Source of the DNA: Gautieria morchelliformis
Taxonomy: Eukaryota > Basidiomycota > Agaricomycetes > Gomphales > Gomphaceae
Direction: 5' to 3'
Assembly: GCA_015179125.1 (NCBI GenBank)
Contig: WHVA01000312.1
Location: forward strand, 62,001-126,000
DNA: 64,000 nt
In this document: in pieces, positions 43,752 through 52,916 of the stretch
Layout: each line of letters opens with the position of its first letter
Position numbering within the stretch: the stretch's first letter is position 1
Program-made: the position numbers and the translations under genes
Notes under the pieces: generated by a model
Seen by the model: only the letters and a program-made list of their open reading frames with translations
The model's database searches: none
Told to the model about the DNA's origin: nothing

Positions 43752-46700
43752 GTGCTCAGACTCAGCGCCGCTTCTCATTCATTGTCCAAAGATTCCCTTA
43801 ATGTAGATCTAACCTCGCCTTCGCTTCCCAACGTCGCTTTTGTTGCATTAGTTGACTGCGGGTCCTCAGACTGTTTTATTGAATCCAGATTTGTCCAGAA
43901 GTACTCCATGCCTGCTTATCCTGTCTCTCCTATACCCTTGAAACTATTTGACAGTAGTACTAACACTACCATTACCCAAGCTCTAGACCTCTGCATTTGC
44001 TTTCCGACCGGCGAACAACAATGGGTTACCTTCTACGTAACCTCGCTCGACTCAAGTTGCTCGATGGTACTTGGCCACAACTGGCTCACCCGCTACAATC
44101 CGTCGATTGACTGGGTATTGGGCAGTATTATTTTCAAGACCATCGACCTAACAACGACTCCAGCGACCCCGGCGACGGCAGCCCGCTTAGCTTCGGCTAC
44201 GACTTCGACCTCGCCTACGGCATCTTCGCCACCGCCTCCGACCTCGCTTCCGAAATTGCAAGCACCCCTCGTTTCCCTAATCAATGCACCCGCTTTCATG
44301 CGCGCATCTAGATTGGAAGGGTCCGAAGTGTTTCAGCTCAATTTGGCTTCGCCTGAGCTCCTCGCCAGAGGGGCAACATCGGGAGGAAGCTCTTCTGAGC
44401 TTCCTGAGAACATTAAGAAACATGTTCCTGAAGAATACCACGAATTTGCAGATGTGTTCAGCAAAGCACGCGCTGACACTCTAGCTCCCCACCGACCTCA
44501 CGATATCAAAATCAACCTCGAAGAAGGGACCTCGCCACCAATCGGTCCCATCTACTCTCTCTCAGCTTCCGAACTCAAAGCACTTCGCGAGTTCATCGAC
44601 GAGCATTTAAACATCGGTTTCATCCGACCTTCACGCTCGCCTCATGGTGCACCGGTATTGTTCGTTCGCAAAAAAGATGGCTCACTTCGGTTGTGTGTCG
44701 ACTTCCGAGGTTTGAACAAAATCTCAAAAAAAGATCGGTATCCATTGCCATTGATTGCTGACTTACTTGATGCTCCAAAGAATGCTCGCATCTATACGAA
44801 AATTGACCTTCGTCACGCTTACCACCTCGTACGGGTGGCCGAGGGTGACGAATGGAAAACCGCCTTCAGGACTCGCTATGGGTCTTTTGAATGGTTGGTT
44901 ATGCCATTTGGTCTCACTAATGGCCCTGCTGCCTTCCAGAGATTCATGAACGAGGTGTTCGCCGACCTTTTGGACGTTTGTGTGGTGGTATACTTGGATG
45001 ACATTCTAATCTACTCCAGTGACCCCTCCAAACATGTTGAACATGTCAAGGAAGTCTTGCGACGACTACGACTCAACAACCTCTTCGCCAAAGAAGACAA
45101 ATGCGAGTTCCATCGCGACTCGGTTGAATTCCTCGGCTACATACTCTCTCCCGAGGGCCTCACTATGGCAGATGACAAAGTAAAGGTCATTCAAGACTGG
45201 CCTGAACCTCGCAAAGTTCGCGACATCCAATCCTTCCTCGGCTTCGCCAACTTCTACCGACGTTTCATTCACAACTACTCCGACATCACCATTCCTCTCA
45301 CCCGACTTACCCGCAAGGGTACCCCTTGGAATTTTTCCGAGGATTGTCGACGGGCTTTCAACCTGTTGAAGAGGGCGTTCACTACCGCCCCTATCCTTAC
45401 TCACTGGATTCCTGACCTTCCACTGATCGTAGAGACTGATGCATCAGATTATGCCTTAGCGGCAATCTTATCACTACGAACCTCGGAAGGCGAACTTCAT
45501 CCCGTCGCTTTCCACTCCCGCACATTCACCTCTACCGAGCTCAACTACGATGTTCACGACAAGGAGCTCCTCGCCATTTTTGAAGCCTTTCAACGCTGGC
45601 GACACTACCTAGAGGGCTCAGGCGAACCAGTTGACGTTATCACCGATCACAAGAACCTCGAATACTTTTCAACTACGAAGCTCTTGACCCGTCGACAAGC
45701 TCGGTGGTCGGAATACCTTTCCCAGTTCAACCTCGCCATACGCTTCCGACCAGGTCGCCTCGGAACGAAGCCTGACTCTCTCACTAGACGATGGGACGTC
45801 TACCTTAAAGAGGGGAATAGCGACTATGCCACCATAAACCCGCAGAACCTACGGCCAGTGTTTACTCAGCACCAGCTGGCATCGTCCCTTAGAGCTACTA
45901 ACCTCGCTCCCATCGTGCTCCGAGCCGCTTCACTGCTTGATACCGAGCAGATCCGAGCTGACATACTAGCGAACCTCCCCTCGGACCCCATAGCCAAGTC
46001 GCACCTCGGCTTGGTTAATGACCCGAGGTGGACCACAGATCCCGAGGGTGACGGTCAGACCGAGCGTGCTAACCAAACTTTGGAACAGTACCTCAGGATC
46101 TATTGCAACTATCAGCAGTCCAATTGGGCTTCGCTCCTTCCCCTAGCCGAGTTCGCCTACAACAACGCGCCTAGCGCAACCACCGGCGTCTCCCCATTCT
46201 TTGCCAATAAAGGCTACCATCCGAACCTCGCAGTTCACCCCGAGCGCGACCTCGCCTCGGCACGAGCCCGAGACTTCGTGGTTGACCTGGACGAGCTTCA
46301 CCAAGAACTTCGCCACGCCATCCTCGAGGCTCAGAAAACTTACCAAGCCTCGGCCGATGTTCGTCGCAAGCCCGCTCCTGATTTCCAAGTAGGATCCCTC
46401 GCCTTTGTGAAGGCACAGTACTTTCGAACAACTCGGCCTACCAAGAAGCTCGCCGAGAAGTTCTTGGGTCCTTTTGAAATCATTTCCCGAGCGGGTACTC
46501 ACTCCTTCACCCTTCGACTTCCAGAACACATGCATTCAGTCCATCCGGTCTTCCACGTATCTATGCTCGAACCAGCCTCGCCCAACACCATACCAAACCG
46601 AGTTCAGCCGCCTCCGCCCCCAGTCGTTATCGACGGCGAACCCGAGTTCGAGGTTTCCGAAATCCTCGACTCGAAGATCGATAATAGACGCAAGAGCTGC

Positions 46701-46853
46701 AAATTACTCTACCTTGTTAGGTGGACTGGTTACGAAGGTACCGACGAAGAAACCTCGTGGATCCTCGCTTCCGAGCTTGATCATGCCTCGGAGCTGGTCA
46801 CGGATTTCCATGACTCTTACCCGGGCAAGCCCGGCCCTTTGACTGCTCTATGA
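43752..46853 (+). CDS. Pol of the Ty3/Gypsy element (fossil)
   Basis: A 1033-codon frame. Visible parts: an aspartic protease region near the N-terminus (ALVDCGSSDCFI); reverse transcriptase with VDFRGLNKISKKDRYPLP and the YLDDILIYS active-site motif; RNase H (VETDASDYALAAILS, DHKNLEYF); an integrase C-terminal part (EGDGQTERANQTLEQYLR, WASLLPLAEFAYNN); and a chromodomain at the end (YLVRWTGYEGTDEETSW). The chromodomain places it among chromoviruses, which known work links to targeting of marked chromatin. The coding region is treated as broken. Confidence 0.88.
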   Translation: MLRLSAASHSLSKDSLNVDLTSPSLPNVAFVALVDCGSSDCFIESRFVQKYSMPAYPVSPIPLKLFDSSTNTTITQALDLCICFPTGEQQWVTFYVTSLDSSCSMVLGHNWLTRYNPSIDWVLGSIIFKTIDLTTTPATPATAARLASATTSTSPTASSPPPPTSLPKLQAPLVSLINAPAFMRASRLEGSEVFQLNLASPELLARGATSGGSSSELPENIKKHVPEEYHEFADVFSKARADTLAPHRPHDIKINLEEGTSPPIGPIYSLSASELKALREFIDEHLNIGFIRPSRSPHGAPVLFVRKKDGSLRLCVDFRGLNKISKKDRYPLPLIADLLDAPKNARIYTKIDLRHAYHLVRVAEGDEWKTAFRTRYGSFEWLVMPFGLTNGPAAFQRFMNEVFADLLDVCVVVYLDDILIYSSDPSKHVEHVKEVLRRLRLNNLFAKEDKCEFHRDSVEFLGYILSPEGLTMADDKVKVIQDWPEPRKVRDIQSFLGFANFYRRFIHNYSDITIPLTRLTRKGTPWNFSEDCRRAFNLLKRAFTTAPILTHWIPDLPLIVETDASDYALAAILSLRTSEGELHPVAFHSRTFTSTELNYDVHDKELLAIFEAFQRWRHYLEGSGEPVDVITDHKNLEYFSTTKLLTRRQARWSEYLSQFNLAIRFRPGRLGTKPDSLTRRWDVYLKEGNSDYATINPQNLRPVFTQHQLASSLRATNLAPIVLRAASLLDTEQIRADILANLPSDPIAKSHLGLVNDPRWTTDPEGDGQTERANQTLEQYLRIYCNYQQSNWASLLPLAEFAYNNAPSATTGVSPFFANKGYHPNLAVHPERDLASARARDFVVDLDELHQELRHAILEAQKTYQASADVRRKPAPDFQVGSLAFVKAQYFRTTRPTKKLAEKFLGPFEIISRAGTHSFTLRLPEHMHSVHPVFHVSMLEPASPNTIPNRVQPPPPPVVIDGEPEFEVSEILDSKIDNRRKSCKLLYLVRWTGYEGTDEETSWILASELDHASELVTDFHDSYPGKPGPLTAL

Positions 46854-46892
46854 TCATTTTCCTTTATTAACCCCCATGACCCCAGTAGTTAG

Positions 46893-46930
<38 letters not shown>

Positions 46931-46994
46931 CTCGCAATCGAACAACAAAAAATCGATAAAAAACCAAGAAAAGCCTATTATTCCATTTACTAGT

Positions 46995-47920
46995 TCACTC
47001 CACCATCCTCATATCCTCTCCCTCGCTCCCCTCGCTACCCTCACCTGACTCCTCCTCATTACTACTACTACTTCGCTCCACCAGACCCCCATGTCCCCCA
47101 TGATCTGCCAAGTCCCTCCCCCCCTGCATCCGCTTCAAATAATTCCGCCTCCTCCTTATCCTCATGAACTCCACATCCGCCCTGTTCATCCTGTCATTCG
47201 CAGCCCTAAACTCCCCTAGCAACTCGCACACCCTCTCCCCAACCTCGCCAACCTTCTGTCCCACATCCCTCACCGCCGCTATCAACTCCCTCATCTCCGC
47301 ACTTCGCTCCGATCTTTTCGTCTTCTTGTCCTTTTTCGCCCTCCGACCTCCAACCTCGGTTTCCTCCCCCTCAGTCTGCCTCGCTTCCCCGACCTCTGTC
47401 TCCTCACGCTGCCTCACTTCCCCAGTCTCCTTACCCTTCTCCTCGCTCAACCTCGCTTCCATCCGCTCTACCCTCATCTCGAGGTTCCTCTCGACCCAAT
47501 CACTCGAGTCGTCGTCCTCTGCAACTTCGTCCTGAACCTTGGCCTCTTTCCTCGGCCTTGGTCGCGAGCTGCCACTCGCGAGGTCCCCCGTCGGCGAGCT
47601 TGTACCCGTATAGGGACAAGTCGGTCGGGTGGTAGGAGAATAACATGCGTTTATACTAGACAAATCAGCAGCGCCCATGATTAGACAACTACGGTACTCA
47701 CCTTCTTTCCACTCGGTCCTTCCTGCCACGGCTGCCGCATGTCGATGGCCCCCGTCTCATCAATTGGCAATGTGCCAACCTCGGGTCGATCCTCGGGCGT
47801 AACCTCGCCCGAGGCTCCGTTCTCCTCAGACAACAAAGTCTGGTCGAACGCGTTGTTCACGCTGTTCTCGTCGACGGCTGAGCTGAAGAGGGCTTGAGGG
47901 CGCACCATATTAGTTGGCAA
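46995..47920 (-). CDS. Antisense ORFs between pol and the 3' LTR
   Basis: Two overlapping minus-strand frames (47681-47920, 79 codons; 46995-47729, 244 codons) lie inside the Gypsy element, opposite to gag-pol. The longer has an acidic Ser/Arg-rich start, a Glu-rich and probably coiled-coil middle (ERMEARLSEEKGKETGEV, ELIAAVRDVGQKVGEVG) and an acidic Ser-rich tail. No known domain is recognised. Extra and antisense frames in this position are known in some Ty3/Gypsy lineages. Whether this one is expressed is unknown, and it could be a captured host exon set. Confidence 0.5.
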
Positions 47921-48529
47921 TGGGGTTCGCTGCCTTCCTACCCACCCTTTTATCCAACCTCGGCTACGATTTAAGCTTCGCCTTTCCGGCTACTTAACAT
48001 CGGACCGAGATCTAGATTCAAGGATAGGCGAACCTTGTCCACATTACGGCCTCGAGGGTCTCGGCCATAAGGGGGGAATACTGTAAGGACCCGGCCTTTG
48101 GCCGGCTACTTACCGGTAGAACCTTCTTCCGAGCCCCAAGCCTTGTGATATCCGTGCCCGAGTACATATGATACTTATCCGCGCCCGAGCCCGAGCTTGA
48201 ACTCATATCCGACCTTGATCCCATGCCCGTATCCCCCTTAGTTACTGATTCCGCTCCATCACGCATCATTCGTATATTACCTCGCCCTGACCTCGGTCTC
48301 CTGACCTCGCCCTGACCTCCACTAATCTGTTCGCCCCTGACTTGCACCTCGTCCGGTATATAACCCCCTTGTATGCATTCCTACTCCTCAGTCTGAAAAT
48401 CAACTATCGTGTCCCTTCGATCCCTAGCTAGTTTCTACGCCTCGCCTCTTAAGCTAGAACCTCGCCTCTTATTCGTTTACCTCCGAAGTTGGGACTCGTG
48501 CGTAGGGTCGGCGCAGCACATAAGCTGAA

Positions 48530-48889
48530 GATGGCCCCAGCCACGCAGTGTCTTGGTGATGGACAACTGCGCCATTCACCATGGTCCTGAGGTTGCCGCA
48601 ATTTGCCAAAAACAGTAAGCAATCTAACAAATTTCCCAAGTATTCTCAAAAATATCTGTTATGCAGTGGTGTGCGCCTCTACTACTTACCGCCATACTCC
48701 CCCGACATGAACCTGATTGAGGAGGCCTTTTCTTACCTGAAGGCATACCTTTGCCGCCATGGCGCAGAATTTCGGCAAGCGGTAGATGGCAAAGATGAGA
48801 TGGCTATTTTGTTATTCCTTCACACTGCTATGTCTTTAATATCAGCTGAACACTGTAAAGGTTGGGTGACACATTCAAGGTACTTGTAA
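48530..48889 (+). pseudogene. DDE transposase C-terminal fragment (Tc1/mariner-IS630 type)
   Basis: The piece shows the second catalytic Asp in LVMDNCAIHHG and, after what looks like a ~60-nt GT-AG intron, LYYLPPYSPDMNLIEEAFSY with the catalytic Glu. That is the DDE_3 pattern of fungal Tc1/mariner-related transposases. The last open part is 48581-48889. The N-terminal half with the first Asp and the DNA-binding domain is absent, and no terminal inverted repeats are visible. The left junction is exactly the point where the Gypsy 3' LTR stops. Confidence 0.8.
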
Positions 48890-48989
48890 ATGTACACATC
48901 TGTCCTATCCCTGTACCAGCAGCTAGTGTCAACACCAGTATACCAATCAGTTTGGTCAAATATTATGACTATGCTATTCCCACAGCTCT

Positions 48990-50110
48990 GCACTTTGTGG
49001 GTGATGTGAGTGATGCAGGGGAAATAATGGAAGCCATGAATGAAGTGGAAGTGCAGGGATGTGGGTGATTCAGGGGAAATCATAGAAGCCATGAATGAAG
49101 TGGAAGTGCAGAGATGCGGGTGATGCAGGGGAAATAATAGAAGCCATGAATGAAGTAGAAGTGCAGAGGTGCAGGTGATGCGGGGGAAATAATAGAAGGC
49201 ATGAATGAAGCAGAAGTGCAGAGATGCGGGTGATGCGGGTGATACGGGTGATGCGGGTGATGTGGGTGATGCGGGTGATAGTGGAAGTGCAGAGATGTGG
49301 GTGATGTGGGTGGTGCAGGGGAAATAAAAGCTTCTGTCACCTGCATCACTGCATGCCATGTGTTCAAGGAAGGGTGCAGTTCATGGTGTTGGTTTTGGCA
49401 TGAGAATCAGCATCAATCCATGCACCAACTGTCATGGCCTGGGCATGAGGATGTGCCTCAGTAGCAGCTGTAGGTCTTTGGGTAATGTAGAGACTTCTGT
49501 GGCAGGTGAAGTTGACATGTGTTGCCAGGGAGCATGTTATCCTCTGTCAAGTTGCTGTGAATTTTCTTTGAATGGTGATGCAGATGCAGGTGACAGAAGC
49601 TTTTATTTCCCCTGAACCACCCACATCACCCACATCTCTGCACTTCCACTATCACCCGCATCACCCGCATCACCCGCATCACCCTCATCACCCTCATCAC
49701 CCGCATCACCCGCATCACCCGCATCACCCGCATCACCCGCATCACCCGCATCACCCGCATCACCCGTGTCACCCGCATCAACCCGCATCAACTCGCATCA
49801 CCTGCATCAACCTGCACCTGCATCAACCCGCATCACTTGCATCATCACCCACATCACTGCATGCTATGTGTTCAAGGAAGTGTGCAGTGCAGTTCATGGT
49901 GTCAGTTTCTGCATGAGAAATCAATCCATATGCTGACTGTCATGGTCTGGGCATGAGGATGTGCCTCAGTAGCAACTGTGAGTCCATTGGGTAATGTAGA
50001 GACTTCTGTGGCAGGGGAAAGGTTGACATGTGTTGCCAGGGAGTGTGTTAGCCTCTGTCAAGTTGTTGTCAATAACGGCCTTTTCTTTGAATGGTGATAC
50101 AGGTGATGCA
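48990..50110. repeat. CATCACCCG minisatellites with inverted and direct arms
   Basis: About 49000-49330 is built from GGTGATGCG-type 9-bp units plus ~70-bp units (GGGGAAATAATAGAAGCC). About 49590-49860 is the inverse, CATCACCCG repeated about a dozen times. Segment 49250-49345 is an inverted copy of 49577-49680. Segment 49345-49590 is repeated directly at 49856-50108 (CTGGGCATGAGGATGTGCCT). All frames here are open only because of the 9-bp period. No gene is claimed. Confidence 0.85.
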
Positions 50111-50211
50111 GAAGTGCAGTGATGTGGGTGATGCACAGTACTGTGTTGAATTTTGCCAATGGCACAAAATATAGATTCATATGAGTACCACTCATAATTA
50201 TCTATGCTGTT

Positions 50212-52201
50212 CTAGTGGTGTCTAGCCTTCTTGGACCCCTTCTGCCCACCTCCCACTCCAAAACCATACCTCTTGCCAGCCTCTTCAAGATGCTCTATCA
50301 GAAACAATGCATCTACTACTTTGAGCTCAAAGGATATCTTCAGGGTCTCCAGAGACATCCATGCAATGTGTGGAAGGGTGATATCGAGGCATTCCTCAGC
50401 TTCAAATCTGCTGCGCAGAAACTCCCACCTGGTGTAATGACTGAGCTCTTGCTTGCCCTTCAACTCCATGAGCCAGTCCTGAATTGTTGGTACAACCTGT
50501 GCATGAGTATCAGCATTACCAGCGGTACTCATTGTGGATGCCAGCAAATGAGATCGTTTTGCGGGTTGTGAGGCAGCGCAAAATGCCTGAAACACTCCCG
50601 GTGGGAAGTTGATATTGATGGCAGGGGTGGGGGCAGGCTGTTGCAGGGGCTCAGTGCTAGCGTACCTTGTTCCACCGCGACGTGCATGGTCAGATGCCGC
50701 CAGGTTCGCGCTGTAGTGAAAAATCTGAAATACTCCACATTTGGCGGCGTGTTGAGATCAATGCCCGGTTTATGATCCATCTATTGACAAATAGGTGAGT
50801 ATACATATGTTATGGAAAGAAAACACAAAACTATACCAATTCTAATACCCACACCAGCTCCCCTTCATTACTGATGACCTTATGGTGCCCATTGAGGGCA
50901 CGCGCCATGCAAATAGACCCGGCGTGCTGAGCGCAAGTCCAGATGTCACACAGCTTCTCCAGCTGCGCTTTGTATCCGTCCAAGTTTGTGGCATTGAGGG
51001 CTCGCCTGTCCACGACTTCAGGTTCGACCGGTTCTTTCTGTGAAAGGAACGGGTTGACGAGTTCTTTTTAGTCTTTGGTTTACCTGTGGTGCCGGTCTGT
51101 GCTTTGACCGCCTCTTCTAAAAATTGAAAGAACTGTGAATTAGAGTATATTAGTTTGAATCAATGATGAGAAAGAAAGAAAAGCTGACCTTGGGGGAAGA
51201 ACGATGTCGATACAGGCTTCTACGCCCCTCTTCGCCACCTGATTTACCCACTCGGCCTTCAAGGCCATCCAGTCATCCTCAGTCTCCAACGCAAAGCAGC
51301 GCTTTGATGGGTCCTTGTATAAATGAGTTACGAGGCCGATCCTTTTCTCTTCGGAGATTGCGTACAGGCCGAGTACGAAGTGGAGCGTCCCCTTCACCTC
51401 GTCAAGAGTGCTCATCAGATTGACGAGCTGCGTTCAATGAGCAATCACCCCGATTTGGTTACAGAACGGTATAAGAAATTTCATTTCTATGAAAAAATTA
51501 GTCAGTAAGCATAAAAGAAGAAAAGAAAGAAAGGAAACACAAAAGAAAGAAAAATACGCATGGGCAGGCAAAGGATCCTTTGCCACTGCATTGGTTTTGC
51601 TCACAGCCTTGCCCTTCTTCTTTGGAGCTGGAGGTGGAGATGGCGAGGGTTCCGTCATACCATCGCGATCATCATCGCTGCTAGACACTCCCTCCTCATC
51701 CACATACTCGATATCATCATCACCGATGTCGAGTATCTCAGCGTATCCCAGACCATCGTTCGCAATGCGGATGTTGAGCTCGTCCTCATCGTCCTCGGGC
51801 ACCATGCTGAGGTGCGTCTTGCCTGCGATATCAGCGGCCTGGCGCGTTTTCGTGGAGGTGGGTTCTTTGGCTAAGACAACAGTACTGGATGCTCTGGATG
51901 TGGTGGAGAGAGTAGCGGTGGGGACTTTAGGTTCGGTGTCGGCCCTGGATTTGGCCATTGAACACGGTTTTGACCCAGCCTCAGTGGACGCATTGATGGC
52001 GCCATTCCTCTTTGATGGAGGAGGTATCTTGATAGGAGGTATGCTTCCCTCACGCATTCGAATGGAGGGAGTACAGCTGCACCTGCCTTCGATGATAAGG
52101 GCAGTGTCAAGTGTGTCACGCTGACGAGTTTTGGGGTTGTTTTCAGGGGGCGGCTCCAAAGGAGTGAGAGCTTTAGCAGTTTTTTTCTTGATACCAGCCA
52201 T
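50212..52201 (-). CDS. Unrecognised multi-exon gene(s)
   Basis: On the minus strand a first exon starts at 52201 (MAGIKKKTAKALTPLEPPPE) and encodes a Ser/Thr/Pro-rich, then acidic (DIGDDDIEYVDEE, SSSDDD), then Lys-rich disordered region to about 51570. Downstream open blocks are separated by GT..AG-like gaps: 51415-51200 (STLDEVKGTLHFVLGLYAI, a compact alpha/beta-looking piece), 51040-50835 (Cys-containing DIWTCAQHAGSICM), 50780-50660, and 50595-50212 (helical, Glu/Leu-rich, ending GGGQKGSKKARHH). I could not make all phases agree, notably after the first block and around 50650. It may thus be two genes, or one with a frame break. No family is recognised. The acidic and basic tracts hint at a nuclear protein, which is inference. 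Confidence 0.45.
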
Positions 52202-52916
52202 AATGCTTAGTATGTGTTGAACGCAGCGATGGAGGTCACTACGTGGTGCGTAGCGGTCATGTGATGGCGGTTGCGCAACTGTCACGATATCATGCCGGCA
52301 AGACTTGCAGATGAAGCAAGGTACTGTCACATCAATGTAATTAGGGTTTATATAGAGGTTATATTATATTTAAGTCCTTAAACCTGAGGCTTTGGCTATG
52401 TAGAAGGCTAAAAAGGCTGGGAGAAGGCAAACAGACATGCACCCCTCCCCCCTTCCATAACCTGGAGATTACATCATTGTTTTCTATTTCCAACATTTAT
52501 ACATGTATATTACTATAATCTGAGAAAGTTACAGACCTTACTGAAAGAATTTGAGTGCATAATGATGCATATAAGTGAAATTATCCAAATATTCAATAAC
52601 TCAGAATAAGCCAGGTTTTGTATATCAGAGGATAGCTACTACATAGTACAGAATATATACAAAGTACCCGCCCTTAATCATCAATTGCTGTGGAGATACA
52701 GCTTGATCTTTTCGAGCGGCACCGGGCGGCATGTATTTCAGACTCCGCCCTATGTACCCGAAACAGCTGTAAAACATCCCTCTAATTATTAACTATGAAT
52801 TTTACCTATTTTTCCGAGGCTGTCTTCACTCAAACACACTTATTTCTGTGCAGCAGAGTTGTGGATACACACGTCCCCACAACTCTGTTTCGGACTTCCG
52901 ATTTAAAACTCTGACC
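52202..52916. other. Upstream spacer, no gene
   Basis: An AT-rich interval between the unrecognised minus-strand gene and the Copia 5' LTR. An open frame runs back from 52201 to 52330 on the minus strand (with CFICKSCRHD), which could be a short upstream extension. Nothing else stands out. Confidence 0.4.

Larger units (their letters stand above)
41868..48529 (+). mobile_element. Ty3/Gypsy chromovirus, broken
   Basis: The 5' LTR is 41868-42425 (558 bp, TGTAAGGACCCGG to CGTATCGTAACA). The 3' LTR begins at 48082 after a purine-rich AAGGGGGGAA tract and matches the 5' LTR base for base as far as it goes, to 48529, where it gives way to transposase sequence. Parts in order: Gag, then pol with protease, reverse transcriptase, RNase H, integrase C-terminal part and chromodomain, an A-run at about 46894-46928, two antisense frames, 3' LTR. 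Near-identical LTRs speak for a young insertion. It is broken, with about two breaks, and cannot be complete because the 3' LTR is cut. Confidence 0.9.

Noticed and set aside
44284-44484. Small frames inside the Gypsy pol and Copia pol
   Set aside because: Out-of-frame readings of the polyproteins without motifs.
49572-49916. His/Pro-rich repeat protein (HHPHHPHHP)
   Set aside because: Produced by the 9-bp CATCACCCG minisatellite; no flanking coding signal.
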